Positions 43,400-53,304 are shown, numbered from the stretch's first letter. The stretch: DNA of 64,000 nt from Algoriphagus zhangzhouensis (GCF_900148515.1 NZ_FRXN01000001.1:1116001-1180000), one strand, 5' to 3'. The notes: generated by a model from the letters alone, not told the origin. Translations and numbers: made by a program.

Positions 43400-44359
43400 A
43401 TGCCTTTGATCTCCAATAGCTCCTACAAAAGACCTAAGTGGCTGTTTAATGGACATTTAGAGACTATTTATCCTGCTCTTTTCCGAAAAGTCACCTTAGG
43501 GACTCCTGAAAGAGAAAGAATAAAAACTCCCGACAAAGATTTTTTGGATTTGGATTGGTATCGGCAAAATGGAGAACATTTAATCATTATTTGCCACGGT
43601 TTGGAGGGAAATAGCAGTAGACCTTATATGTTGGGAATGGCCAAACTTTTCTTGGAGGATGGCTATGATGTCATGACTTGGAATTACCGTGGATGTGGTG
43701 ACGAGCTGAATCAAAATGCAATATTCTACCACTCCGGAGCCACCTATGATCTACAAGAGGTAGTCCAGCGTGCCATTAAGGATTATGATTCTATAAGTTT
43801 GGTCGGCTTTAGTTTAGGTGGAAATCTGGTTCTCAAATATTTGGGAGAAAAAGGAGATTCCATTCCTCAAATCAAAAAAGGTGTCGCGGTATCAGTTCCG
43901 CTCCACTTATCAAGTTCCAGCAAAAAAATATCTGAAACTGAAAACACGCTGTATTCCAAGCGTTTTTTGAGAACATTGAAGAAGAAGGTGATTCAAAAAG
44001 CCAAAGAGCACCCCGAGCAAATCCCTGTTCATTTCCTTAAAAATATCAGAACACTCAGCGACTTTGATGATGTTTACACAGGCCCTTTACATGGCTTCAG
44101 TGACGCTGAAGAGTATTATGAGATCAATTCTTCTATTAATTTTCTAAAGGATATCCGCATCCCTACCCTAGTCCTTAATGCCAAAAATGACCCTTTCCTG
44201 AGTGAGCTTTGCTTTCCTGAAAAAATGGCCAAGGAATTAGACAGTGTCTACTTTGAATTCCCAAAACATGGGGGACATGTTGGGTTTACTCCACTAAATT
44301 CCAAAGATCCTTACTATTCTGATCAAAGAGCATTTGAATTTATTCGGATGGATATCTAA
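43400..44359 (+). CDS. YheT-family alpha/beta hydrolase
   Basis: A 319-residue alpha/beta hydrolase of the YheT/EMB8 group. The N-terminal KRPKWLFNGHLETIYPALFR is the family signature; the oxyanion-strand region is IIICHGLEGNSSRPYM, the nucleophile elbow GFSLGG follows SISLVG, and a catalytic Asp (NAKNDPFL) and His (KHGGHVGF) are present near the C-terminus. It is probably an esterase or lipase-like enzyme of unknown substrate, cytoplasmic. It is 24 bases before the HMCES gene. Confidence 0.9.
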   Translation: MPLISNSSYKRPKWLFNGHLETIYPALFRKVTLGTPERERIKTPDKDFLDLDWYRQNGEHLIIICHGLEGNSSRPYMLGMAKLFLEDGYDVMTWNYRGCGDELNQNAIFYHSGATYDLQEVVQRAIKDYDSISLVGFSLGGNLVLKYLGEKGDSIPQIKKGVAVSVPLHLSSSSKKISETENTLYSKRFLRTLKKKVIQKAKEHPEQIPVHFLKNIRTLSDFDDVYTGPLHGFSDAEEYYEINSSINFLKDIRIPTLVLNAKNDPFLSELCFPEKMAKELDSVYFEFPKHGGHVGFTPLNSKDPYYSDQRAFEFIRMDI

Positions 44360-44383
44360 CTTCCAGCAAATTATAAAACTCCT

Positions 44384-45082
44384 ATGTGCGGAAGATATTC
44401 ATTGAGTAAAAGCAAAATTGATCTGGAAGAAAGGTTCCAAGCTGAAATGCTGACCGATTTCAAACCGCGATACAATATTGCTCCCACCCAACTGGTTCCG
44501 GTTATCACCTCTCAAAGCCCAAAGGGTTTTTCATTCTTCTACTGGGGAATCACGCCAGATTTCGGTAAAAACAAGCCAGTTTCACAAAAATTGATCAATG
44601 CCAAAGCAGAATCTGTTCATGAAAAGGCTTCATTCAAATCATCCTTTAAACAAAGAAGGTGCATCATCCCTGCTGACGGCTTCTATGAGTGGAAGAGATT
44701 GGGAAAAAAGACCAAAATCCCTTATCGATTCACACTGAGGGATGATGAATTATTCGCTTTTGCTGGAATCTGGGAGGAATATGAAAACGTCAATGGAGAT
44801 ACCCAACACACCTTTTTGATCTTGACAACTACCCCGAACGAAGTGGTTTCAGAAGTGCATGATCGAATGCCCGTCATTCTATCCAAGGAAATGGAGAAAA
44901 AATGGCTCGATAAATACACTGAGGAAAAAGAACTTTTGGAAATGCTCCATCCCTATGATCCGGACAGGATGGTTGGATTTACAGTTTCGCCATTAGTCAA
45001 TTCGGTCCACAATGATAGCCCAGCCATCATTCGCAAGACTTCCCCTATGGATCAGTTTGGGAACTATACCTTATTCGGTTGA
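44384..45082 (+). CDS. HMCES/YedK abasic-site crosslinking protein
   Basis: A 232-residue SOS-response-associated peptidase (SRAP) family protein. It begins MCGRYSLS, so after removal of Met the catalytic cysteine C2 is N-terminal. Active-site residues are visible in the NAKAESVHEK block, IIPADGFYEWK (Glu) and VHDRMPVIL (His). The protein forms a thiazolidine crosslink with abasic sites in single-stranded DNA and so protects replication. It follows the YheT gene by 24 bases. Confidence 0.93.
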   Translation: MCGRYSLSKSKIDLEERFQAEMLTDFKPRYNIAPTQLVPVITSQSPKGFSFFYWGITPDFGKNKPVSQKLINAKAESVHEKASFKSSFKQRRCIIPADGFYEWKRLGKKTKIPYRFTLRDDELFAFAGIWEEYENVNGDTQHTFLILTTTPNEVVSEVHDRMPVILSKEMEKKWLDKYTEEKELLEMLHPYDPDRMVGFTVSPLVNSVHNDSPAIIRKTSPMDQFGNYTLFG

Positions 45083-45164
45083 GTCCTTTTGGGTTATTTT
45101 TTGTAGATCAAAAGTAGAGTCCCGATATTTGGCTCCCTTTTGTATTTAAACAAACCCAAGAACC

Positions 45165-46163
45165 ATGAGAAAATCCCGGATTTTAGGAGTTGGTCATTAT
45201 GTTCCAGAACGAGTAGTTTCCAATGATGAACTATCAGAAATGATGGATACCAATGATGAGTGGATTGTAGAACGCACTGGAATCAAAACCAGACATTGGT
45301 TCACTCCTGGAGTCGATACGGTCACCTCACTTTCCAAAAAAGCTACTGAAATGGCTTTGGAGCGCGCTGGTGTTACAGCTGAGGAAATTGACTTCATTGT
45401 TTTTGCCACAGTTACTCCTGATTATTTTATTCCTGGAAATGGAGTTTTGCTTCAAAGAGAACTCAACTTTGGAAATATTGGGGCTTTAGATATCCGAAAT
45501 GCTTGTTCTGGATTCATCTATGGACTTTCCATTGCCGATCAATTCGTCAAAACCGGCATGTATAATAAAGTTTTGGTTGTAGGAGCCGAGATTCAATCTT
45601 CTGCGTTGGATAAAAGTGATGAAGGAAGGTCCAGTGCTGTGATTTTTGCTGATGGAGCTGGAGCGGTAGTAGTCGGTGCCGCAGAAGGAGATCACCAAGG
45701 CATTCTATCGACTCATTTACATTCTCAGGGACAACACGCAGAAGAGTTATACTGTAAGGATCCAGGTAGTAGCCGTGATGTCAGGCTTTCCCCTGAATTG
45801 ATTGATTCAGGTAGCTTTTTTTTAAAAATGAATGGAAATGCAGTTTTCAAGCATGCAGTAGTTCGTTTTATGGAAGTGATCGAGGAGGCTCTGGATCATA
45901 ATGGTTTGGACAAATCTGCCATTGATTTATTGGTTCCACATCAGGCAAACTTGAGGATCAGTCAATACATCCAACAAAAATTGGAGCTTCCTGACGATAA
46001 AGTCTTCAACAACATCATGCACATGGGCAATACCACTGCAGCTACTATTCCTATTGCTTTGAGTGAAGCTTGGGAGCAAGGAAAAATCAAAGACGGTGAT
46101 TTGATTTGTCTGGCTGCATTTGGTTCTGGATTCACTTGGGCATCAGCATTACTTCAATGGTAA
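45165..46163 (+). CDS. fabH: Beta-ketoacyl-ACP synthase III
   Basis: A 332-residue condensing enzyme that starts fatty-acid synthesis from acyl-CoA and malonyl-ACP. The catalytic triad is C114 (RNACSGF), H259 (VPHQANLR) and N289 (HMGNTTAA). The N-terminus has NDEWIVERTGIKTRHW. The gene lies alone among de novo lipid genes; a paralogue elsewhere is likely because plsX and fabF are not adjacent. It is followed one base later by a small gene of unknown function. Confidence 0.94.
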   Translation: MRKSRILGVGHYVPERVVSNDELSEMMDTNDEWIVERTGIKTRHWFTPGVDTVTSLSKKATEMALERAGVTAEEIDFIVFATVTPDYFIPGNGVLLQRELNFGNIGALDIRNACSGFIYGLSIADQFVKTGMYNKVLVVGAEIQSSALDKSDEGRSSAVIFADGAGAVVVGAAEGDHQGILSTHLHSQGQHAEELYCKDPGSSRDVRLSPELIDSGSFFLKMNGNAVFKHAVVRFMEVIEEALDHNGLDKSAIDLLVPHQANLRISQYIQQKLELPDDKVFNNIMHMGNTTAATIPIALSEAWEQGKIKDGDLICLAAFGSGFTWASALLQW

Positions 46164-46164
46164 T

Positions 46165-46716
46165 ATGATAGACCATTCCAAACTTTTAGATCTGGAACTT
46201 TGGAGCAATGAGGAGCTTATCCGAAAACAAAACCGGCTTAAATTAATATTTCATGAGCTTTTGGGTGAGTTGGGAAATGAATTTTCGAACCAAACTCTCC
46301 AAGACCTCCATTTTCCATCCAAAGGAAAAAAGGTCACTCAAGGCAATGATTTAATTGGGCTCCCCTACCAAGTTTTGGACTTGATTCGAGACTTTGATTT
46401 CGATCAGGGACTAAATATTCGAGTTCTTAATTGGTTTGGCAAAGGGATCTACCTTTTTGTTCTCTGTGGAAAAGAAGCTTTTCAAGATTGGGATTTAAAA
46501 AGTTTAGACTTTGAACTTTGCCAAGCGCCTAGTCCTTGGGATTATTCAGAAATCATAGAAAAGTCTTCGTTGAAGAATGAGGAATTAACCTACATACAGT
46601 GGTTTAAGGAATTACCCATTGATCCGGAGACATCCAATAGTCTATTTCTTTGGAAAAAAGAAATAGAAAGCATCCTAATCTCTGCCAAAGCTTTTCTGGC
46701 AAAGAAGGAGAATTAG
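46165..46716 (+). CDS. Protein of unknown function downstream of fabH
   Basis: A 183-residue soluble protein starting at the ATG at 46165, one base after the fabH stop (an earlier in-frame start would overlap fabH). It begins MIDHSKLLDLELWSNEELI with a charged helix, and contains a strand-rich middle (GLNIRVLNWFGKGIYLFVLCGKEAF) and a helical end. I recognise no family or catalytic motif. Tight linkage with fabH suggests co-transcription only; no lipid role can be read from the sequence. Confidence 0.65.
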   Translation: MIDHSKLLDLELWSNEELIRKQNRLKLIFHELLGELGNEFSNQTLQDLHFPSKGKKVTQGNDLIGLPYQVLDLIRDFDFDQGLNIRVLNWFGKGIYLFVLCGKEAFQDWDLKSLDFELCQAPSPWDYSEIIEKSSLKNEELTYIQWFKELPIDPETSNSLFLWKKEIESILISAKAFLAKKEN

Positions 46717-46817
46717 GTTATTTTTAAACAGGAATTTCAATTGTGCGTACAATAGATAAATTTGATCAACTAAAAATCGCCCGATTGGCAATTCGCCTAG
46801 AACACGAGAAAATATTT

Positions 46818-48401
46818 ATGAGGAAACTAATCATATTGCTTCTATTCATTAGCTCCCCACTTTTTGCACAGCAGAATCAATTGGTCAGAATTTACAGTTC
46901 GGATTCTTCTATTGTTGCAACTGGAGTAATTAATAATAATCAGAGGCAGGGACTTTGGGAATTTTCAAACCCAAAAACAAATACCGTACTTCTCAAAGGA
47001 AATTACGAAAATGGTAAAAGAGTTGGCACTTGGCTCACCTTTTTCCAAGATGGAAAAAGACAAGTTGAAGCAGAGTATAAAGACGGTGTCCTTTTCGGAC
47101 CTGCCATGGTATTTGATGCAGATGGAGCTTTAAAAAGATCTATGGTATTCCAAGACAGCGTTTTAGTTGGCAAATACATAGAATATTATGGCAAAACTGG
47201 GCAACCTGATTATATAAAAGCCATGCAACCTTACTCAGAAGGTCAATTTGAGAAAGGTAAAAAAACTGGTCAATGGGTTACATATCATCCATTTGGAGAG
47301 GTTGCCATACGTGAATTTTATGTCGACAACAAGAAAGATGGTCCATATTTGGAATACGACATGGAAGGTAAGCTGGAAGTTGAAGCTATTTACAAAGATG
47401 GGCAATTAGAAGGCGAGTATACCAGCTATTCAGATTACAATGTTCTCGAAACTGGCAACTACAAAAATGGTAAAAAAGTAGGTTCATGGGTCCGCTATTT
47501 CCCTTACACCAAAATTTTGGAAGCAAATGAATTTTATGATGACAATGGGAATCGTGTAGGCACCTGGAAATATTATTACGATAATAGAAGACTTGCCAGA
47601 ATCGAAAACTATGAAAGTGGGATTGCAGTAGGTACATGGGAAGAGTATTACCCAAATAAGGCAATCGCTAAAAGGAAAACCTTTGAATTAGGAGTTCCTG
47701 TTGGCAAATACGAGGAGTTTTTTGATGATGGAGCTCCATCTGTGCAAGGTCAATATGCAAATGGCATGAAAACAGGTCTATGGAAGAGTTTCTTCCCTGA
47801 CGGCCAACTTTTCTCAATTGGAGAATACAGAAATGACCTGAAAACGGGTCTATGGAAATATTTCAACAAGATTGGTCTTCTAATCGCAGAGGGTGAATAT
47901 GATCTTGGTATGGAAAATGGACAATGGGTCTATTATTACGACGGAGGACAACTGAAGTCGATGGGAGCTTATAAATTAGGTTTCGAAGATGGAATTTGGG
48001 GTCTTTTCTATGACAATAAGACCTTGACTCAAGAAGAGTTTTGGGATAATGGCCGATTAATCAATATTTCCGAGTACCATAACTATGATGGAACGGGGAC
48101 TTTGGACAAGGGTACTCTTAAGGATGGAAATGGCACCCGAATCACCTATTACACAAATGGAAAAAAAGAGTCTGAAGGACAATACCTATCTGGTAAAGCA
48201 GAAGGTTTGTGGACGTTTTTCCATGAGAATGGAAGAAAGGCCTCAGAAGGCCAAATGAAAGACGGAAAGAAAGAAGGTCCTTGGAGATATTATAATTCAG
48301 CTGGAAGACTCGAAGATTTAATCAATTACAAGGATGATGAAATCGTTGAGCAAGAGGAAAACACCCTCTCAAGAAACTTGGACTTCAGTCCATTTATTTA
48401 A
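46818..48401 (+). CDS. Exported MORN-repeat protein (YwqK type)
   Basis: A 527-residue protein starting at the ATG at 46818, which gives a clean signal peptide (MRKLIILLLFISSPLFAQ); the longer in-frame start at 46743 would bury it. The mature part consists of about 18 MORN-like units of some 22 residues, each of the form G-x-Y-x-x-G-x-x-x-G-x-W-x-x-Y followed by a turn (for example GNYENGKRVGTWLTFFQDG). MORN stacks form elongated beta structures that bind lipids or proteins. Relatives are often named YwqK antitoxins, but nothing here suggests a toxin partner. Confidence 0.85.
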   Translation: MRKLIILLLFISSPLFAQQNQLVRIYSSDSSIVATGVINNNQRQGLWEFSNPKTNTVLLKGNYENGKRVGTWLTFFQDGKRQVEAEYKDGVLFGPAMVFDADGALKRSMVFQDSVLVGKYIEYYGKTGQPDYIKAMQPYSEGQFEKGKKTGQWVTYHPFGEVAIREFYVDNKKDGPYLEYDMEGKLEVEAIYKDGQLEGEYTSYSDYNVLETGNYKNGKKVGSWVRYFPYTKILEANEFYDDNGNRVGTWKYYYDNRRLARIENYESGIAVGTWEEYYPNKAIAKRKTFELGVPVGKYEEFFDDGAPSVQGQYANGMKTGLWKSFFPDGQLFSIGEYRNDLKTGLWKYFNKIGLLIAEGEYDLGMENGQWVYYYDGGQLKSMGAYKLGFEDGIWGLFYDNKTLTQEEFWDNGRLINISEYHNYDGTGTLDKGTLKDGNGTRITYYTNGKKESEGQYLSGKAEGLWTFFHENGRKASEGQMKDGKKEGPWRYYNSAGRLEDLINYKDDEIVEQEENTLSRNLDFSPFI

Positions 48402-48418
48402 AAGACATAAATTATATT

Positions 48419-48459
48419 TTTAAACACAATTATTTGTATTTCAAATAATTGTGTTTAAA
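48419..48459. repeat. Perfect 18-bp inverted repeat
   Basis: TTTAAACACAATTATTTG at 48419-48436 pairs without mismatch with 48442-48459 around a five-base loop. It lies 18 bases past the stop of the MORN gene and could act as its terminator, though no clear U-run follows. Confidence 0.6.
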
Positions 48460-48557
48460 TTGAGTTATTGTTTTAGCGAGTCCGCTAGACCATTTTTTTG
48501 ACTTGATTAGTTTATTTTAAGGGTGATTGAGCTACGGACGAAGATTAAACAATAATT

Positions 48558-48586
48558 ATGGCCCGAAAACGGGCCATTTTTTTTCA
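48558..48586 (+). terminator. Strong terminator in front of the ROK gene
   Basis: ATGGCCCG at 48558-48565 pairs with CGGGCCAT at 48570-48577 around an AAAA loop, followed by eight or more T residues. It is 157 bases after the MORN gene stop, further than usual, which leaves room for a small RNA. Confidence 0.82.
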
Positions 48587-48754
48587 TTTTAATTGGTTTT
48601 TCGATGTTTAATCCAGAATCTTTTTTCCCCAGAATCTTCCTGAAAAGAAATAAATTGTCTTTTTCATGATTTTTCACAGTTTCTTTCCTAATTTTTTTAT
48701 GAAAGTATTTTTTGAAACGTAAAAAATCCCTTAATTCAAGGACAACTTACCAAT

Positions 48755-50002
48755 ATGAATCTAATCAACCCGAATGCCGTCATAGAAAAAATGGACGGAG
48801 TGGTAGAAATTAAAAGCTACCTCAATAAGATCAAAATCATCAAAAACCTTTACCTAAAAGGTGCCAATACTGCCAGCGAAATTTGTAATGAAGTAGGCAT
48901 CTCACTTCCTACCGTCAATTCGTTACTAAATGATCTAATGAGCTCGGGTGAAGTAATCAAGCACGGAAGAGCAGAATCTCAAGGAGGAAGAAAACCCGAT
49001 TTATACAGATTGGCTGAAGATGCCTTCTACGTTCTTTCGGTAGACTTATCCAAGTTCAATATGAATTTGGCTTTGTACAATTGTAATAATGCTCTTGCAA
49101 CTCCCAAGGAGAGTCATAAAATCACTTTGAACAATGAAAAGGAAACCTTTGATCAAATCTGTGATCATATGGATGCCTACCTTCAAAATTCAGGAATTGC
49201 ACCTGATAAGGTGATTGCCATAGGGATTTCCATGCCTGGATTAGTCGATTCTCAAGGAGGAGTAAATTACACTTACTTCCGCTTCGGTAAAAAGACATTG
49301 TTAGAGAATTTCGAGGCACGTTTCCATAAAAAAATCTTCCTTGAAAATGATGCTCGCGCTATGACTTTGGCGGAGTTCAAATTCGGATCAGAACATAACC
49401 ATAAGAATGTCCTAGGACTATTTGTAGGTTGGGGAATTGGTTTAGGGATTATCATTGATGGAAAAATTTATCAAGGAGCCTCAGGATTTGCAGGTGAATT
49501 TTCTCACTCCCCTATATTCGAATCAAGAGATGTTACCTGTACCTGCGGTAAAAAAGGTTGCTTGGAAGCCGTTGCATCTGGAACTGCAATCGTTCGCATG
49601 GCAGAGGAAGCTATCAAGTTGGATAAAGACAGCATCCTAGCAAGAATGGTAAGAGACCATCAAGGTGAGTTGGAACCGGGAATTGTGGTTGAAGCAGCTT
49701 TAGCGGGAGATCAAAGAGCTATTACAATCCTTTCTGAAGCAGGCCTGGATCTGGGGAGAGGAATCTCAATCTTGATTCAATTGCTAAACCCTGAATTAAT
49801 CATCATTGGAGGATCTGTAGCAGAAGCTAATCAATACTTAATTACTCCTATCCAACAGGCATTGAATATCTACAGCATGGCCAAATCAAGAGAAAAGTCG
49901 GAATTGGCGCTATACAAACTTGGAAAAGATGTAGGTTTGATGGGAGGAGTAGCTGTAGTAAACGAACAGCTGTTCGAAGACATCATTAACAGACTGGGAT
50001 AA
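48755..50002 (+). CDS. ROK-family transcriptional regulator
   Basis: A 415-residue ROK protein with a winged-helix DNA-binding domain (about 20-85, with NTASEICNEVGISLPTVNSLLND) followed by a sugar-kinase-like domain. The ATP-binding DLSKFN and GLFVGWGIGLGIIIDG loops and the zinc motif CTCGKKGCLEA (near residue 260) are visible. Such proteins repress carbohydrate genes until a sugar is bound; whether it also phosphorylates sugar is unclear. It is 11 bases before the VCBS gene and heads a four-gene operon, so autoregulation in response to a sugar is likely. Confidence 0.9.
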   Translation: MNLINPNAVIEKMDGVVEIKSYLNKIKIIKNLYLKGANTASEICNEVGISLPTVNSLLNDLMSSGEVIKHGRAESQGGRKPDLYRLAEDAFYVLSVDLSKFNMNLALYNCNNALATPKESHKITLNNEKETFDQICDHMDAYLQNSGIAPDKVIAIGISMPGLVDSQGGVNYTYFRFGKKTLLENFEARFHKKIFLENDARAMTLAEFKFGSEHNHKNVLGLFVGWGIGLGIIIDGKIYQGASGFAGEFSHSPIFESRDVTCTCGKKGCLEAVASGTAIVRMAEEAIKLDKDSILARMVRDHQGELEPGIVVEAALAGDQRAITILSEAGLDLGRGISILIQLLNPELIIIGGSVAEANQYLITPIQQALNIYSMAKSREKSELALYKLGKDVGLMGGVAVVNEQLFEDIINRLG

Positions 50003-50013
50003 CAGTCCAATTC

Positions 50014-53000
50014 ATGTATTTATTAAGATTTTCATTATTACGAGTTTTCCTGCTTGGGATTTTCGGGCTTGGACTATTTATGTCCACAATGGCATATAGT
50101 CAGTCCGGATTTGAATCTTTAAAGCCAGGGAAAACCAAAGTAAATTTCAAAAACCAGTTAACGGAAGATCAAGAAAACAACATCCTTAGATACGAATATT
50201 TCTACAATGGTGGTGGCGTGGCTGTCGGTGACCTCAATAATGACGGATTGGATGATATTTTCTTTACAGGGAATATGGTTTCCAATCGTTTGTATAAAAA
50301 TCTGGGGGGACTGAAATTTGATGACATTACAAAATCTGCCCGAATAGAAGGTAAAAATTCTTGGACTACTGGGGTTAGCATGGCCGATGTGAATGGTGAT
50401 GGCTTATTGGATCTATATGTTTCCTATTCGGGAAAAGGAGATTTAGAAAGTCGACGAAATGAGCTTTGGATCAATGAAAGTGATTTTAAGTTTTCCGAAA
50501 AAGCGGCTGAATACGGAATAGATGATCCTTCCAATTCAACTCAAGCACTATTTTTTGATTTTGATAGAGATGGAGACTTGGACCTTTATTTACTAAACCA
50601 CCATATCGAAGTAATTACCGAATTGGAATTTGGTGAAGCAAAAGAAATCCGACATCCTTTCGCTGGAGACAAATTGTTTAGAAATGATAATGGCAAGTTT
50701 GTCGATATTAGCGAACAAGCTGGAATAAAAGGGTCTCCTTTAGGTTTTGGTCTAGGTGTAATTGCTTCCGATATCGATGGAGATGGCTGGGAAGATATCT
50801 TGGTAACCAATGATTATATCGAGCCTGACTATCTCTATATCAATCAAAAAGACGGAACATTCAAAGATGAAATGACTTCTCAGTTTCAGCATATTTCCCA
50901 TTTTTCTATGGGAGCTGATATTGCTGATGTCAATAATGATGGCTTGAAAGACATCTATACTTTGGATATGCTTCCTGAGGACAATCGTAGACAAAAGCTG
51001 CTATATGGTCCTGAAAATTATGAGCAATATGCATTGATGATCAAGCAGGGTTTTCATCATCAAAACATGAGAAACATGCTTCAAGTCAATTTGGGAGATG
51101 GTAATTTCTCTGAAATGGGGCAATTATCCGGCATATCAAATACAGATTGGTCCTGGTCTGCTTTATTCTTTGATGCCACAAACGATGGTCTCAAAGACCT
51201 GATGATTACAAACGGGTATTACAGAGATTATACCAACCGTGATTTCTTAAAGTATAAAGGAGACTATTATTTCAAACAAGCAGTAGCCAATGAAAAAGCT
51301 GATACTTTGCATCTGGTTACTAGCATGACATCCACTCCTGTTCATAATTACTTTTTTGAAAACAAAGGTGATTTGAACTTCCAAGATCATTCTCTGGACT
51401 GGGGTTTTGAAAAAGAAGGCTTTTCAAGCGGAGCTGCATTTTCTGATTTGGACAAAGATGGGGACTTGGATTTGGTTGTCAGCAACCTAAATGAAACTCC
51501 GAGTATTTTAGAAAATAAAGGATCGAAAGGAAATTGGATTGGAATCGATCTCAATGGACCCAACGGCAATAATTTCGGATTGGGAGCTGAAGTCCAAGTA
51601 TTCAGCAATGGTATCCAGCAAATACAAGAACATCAGGTCGTAAGAGGATTTCAATCTTCTAGTACCTATCGAATGCATTTTGGACTAGGCGAAGCTGAAA
51701 AAATTGACTCTATCAAAGTCACATGGCCTGATGGAAATGTAGAAAGCATTTCAAATGCACCTATCAATCAAGCGATTGAGCTATCCTACACGAACTCAAG
51801 GCCTATCAGTTCACCAGAAAAGAAGTCAAACACTTTATTTTCTAAAGGAGCTTCTTCTCCAAATTTCATCCCGAAACCAAATCCTTTTAATGATTTCAAG
51901 CGTCAACCTTTGATGATATCCATGCCTGGAGCTATCAACCCAAGCCTCGCAACCGCTGATTTGGATCAAGATGGAAAACCGGAAATTTTCATAGGAGGAA
52001 ATAAAGGACAAAGTGCTCAGATATTTAGCTTTGATGGGACCACTTGGAGTAATTTCCAAGGCTTCAGATCCACCCAAGAATTTACCGATGCCACTGCCCT
52101 ATTTGAAGATTTCAATGGTGACGGATGGATGGATTTATTTATTGGAAGCGGAGGATATCATGATTATTTAAGCTCTGACGAATCCCTTCAAGACAGATTA
52201 TTCCTAAATGATGGAGCAGGAAATCTTGTCCTAAACAAACAATTCCCAAGCTATACGATTTCTTCAGGACCTGCTTTGGCACTTGATATTGATCAAGATG
52301 GGGACCTGGACCTATTTGTAGGTGGAAAAGTAATTCCGGGCCGATATCCTCAAACACCGTCAAGCAAAATCCTCATCAATGATGGACAAGGTATTTTCTC
52401 TGACCAAACATCAACTCTCCTTCCGAATGAAGGAAAACTGGGAATGGTAACCGGAGCGGTTTCCCAAGATTTAAATAAAGATGGCTTCCCAGACATTATC
52501 CTTGTTGGGGAATACATGCCGATATCAGCTTTCATCAATGAAAACGGAAAATCATTCAGGGATGAAACAGCTAAATATTTTGAAGCTGATTTCTCAGGAT
52601 GGTGGAATTCACTGGCACAAGCTGATATGGATGGTGATGGAGATTTAGATTTGATTGCCGGAAATTTCGGTTTGAACTCCCAATTCAAAGTCAATGAACA
52701 AAAAAGATTGAGGCTATATGCTGCTGATTTTGACAAAAATGGTTCAGTAGATCCGATCTTAGAATGCTACGTTGGTGATGAGGCATATCCTTTTGCAAGT
52801 AGAGATGAACTATTGGGACAAATGGTCAGCATGAGAAGTAAATTCACCAATTATGAGATGTATGCAGATGCAAAGATGAAGGATCTGTTTACCCAAAAGG
52901 AATTGGATGAAGCTCAAGTTTTGGAGGCAAACACCTTGGATTCTTACTACTTTGAAAATACCGGTTCAGGCTTTAAAGCATCCAAACTACCTACCTTAGC

Positions 53001-53304
53001 TCAATCTTTCCCTATTTACCAAATCGTCATTCAAGATGTCAATGGAGATGGAATAGAGGATTTGATAATGGGAGGAAATCAATCTCAGACTCGAATCCGA
53101 ATCGGAAATATGGATGCAGGATTTGGCCTAATCTTGCTAGGAGATGGTAAAAATAACTTCACCCCTCTATTGCCAAGCGAATCCGGATTAAAAATCAAAG
53201 GGGATATCAAATCCATTCTGCCAATCCAAATTGATCAAAAAGATTACCTACTATTTGGGATTCATGGCCAGCCTTTAGAACTTTACCAGCACAATGAAAA
53301 GTAA
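50014..53304 (+). CDS. Large exported VCBS/FG-GAP protein with ASPIC/UnbV domain
   Basis: A 1,096-residue exported protein (signal peptide about 1-29, ending AYSQ). About fourteen DxDxDG-like calcium-binding loops (DLNNDGLDD, DVNGDGLLD, DIDGDGWED and others) mark two blades-rich beta-propeller regions separated by an ASPIC/UnbV domain at about 505-590 (GNWIGIDLNGPNGN, RGFQSSSTYRMHFGLG). Such proteins are frequent in marine Bacteroidota and are thought to bind surface ligands or polysaccharides. It overlaps the haloperoxidase-like gene by 11 bases, so it is co-translated or at least co-transcribed. Confidence 0.9.
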   Translation: MYLLRFSLLRVFLLGIFGLGLFMSTMAYSQSGFESLKPGKTKVNFKNQLTEDQENNILRYEYFYNGGGVAVGDLNNDGLDDIFFTGNMVSNRLYKNLGGLKFDDITKSARIEGKNSWTTGVSMADVNGDGLLDLYVSYSGKGDLESRRNELWINESDFKFSEKAAEYGIDDPSNSTQALFFDFDRDGDLDLYLLNHHIEVITELEFGEAKEIRHPFAGDKLFRNDNGKFVDISEQAGIKGSPLGFGLGVIASDIDGDGWEDILVTNDYIEPDYLYINQKDGTFKDEMTSQFQHISHFSMGADIADVNNDGLKDIYTLDMLPEDNRRQKLLYGPENYEQYALMIKQGFHHQNMRNMLQVNLGDGNFSEMGQLSGISNTDWSWSALFFDATNDGLKDLMITNGYYRDYTNRDFLKYKGDYYFKQAVANEKADTLHLVTSMTSTPVHNYFFENKGDLNFQDHSLDWGFEKEGFSSGAAFSDLDKDGDLDLVVSNLNETPSILENKGSKGNWIGIDLNGPNGNNFGLGAEVQVFSNGIQQIQEHQVVRGFQSSSTYRMHFGLGEAEKIDSIKVTWPDGNVESISNAPINQAIELSYTNSRPISSPEKKSNTLFSKGASSPNFIPKPNPFNDFKRQPLMISMPGAINPSLATADLDQDGKPEIFIGGNKGQSAQIFSFDGTTWSNFQGFRSTQEFTDATALFEDFNGDGWMDLFIGSGGYHDYLSSDESLQDRLFLNDGAGNLVLNKQFPSYTISSGPALALDIDQDGDLDLFVGGKVIPGRYPQTPSSKILINDGQGIFSDQTSTLLPNEGKLGMVTGAVSQDLNKDGFPDIILVGEYMPISAFINENGKSFRDETAKYFEADFSGWWNSLAQADMDGDGDLDLIAGNFGLNSQFKVNEQKRLRLYAADFDKNGSVDPILECYVGDEAYPFASRDELLGQMVSMRSKFTNYEMYADAKMKDLFTQKELDEAQVLEANTLDSYYFENTGSGFKASKLPTLAQSFPIYQIVIQDVNGDGIEDLIMGGNQSQTRIRIGNMDAGFGLILLGDGKNNFTPLLPSESGLKIKGDIKSILPIQIDQKDYLLFGIHGQPLELYQHNEK

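Larger units (their letters stand above)
48402..48754. other. Intergenic region with hairpins, 353 bp
   Basis: Contains, in order, a perfect 18-bp inverted repeat (48419-48459), a small TAGCG-AGTC-CGCTA hairpin (48474-48487), a GTCCG/CGGAC pair between about 48480 and 48538, and a strong terminator (48558-48577 plus a T run). The last 170 bases before the ROK gene are AT-rich and probably hold its promoter. A short non-coding transcript ending at the terminator is possible. Confidence 0.5.

Noticed and set aside
46818-48401. CRISPR-like or DNA-level tandem repeat
   Set aside because: The periodicity is at protein level (MORN units) and the DNA units are diverged.
48460-48557. tRNA or tmRNA gene
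   Set aside because: The small hairpins do not build a cloverleaf and there is no CCA-type end or acceptor stem.
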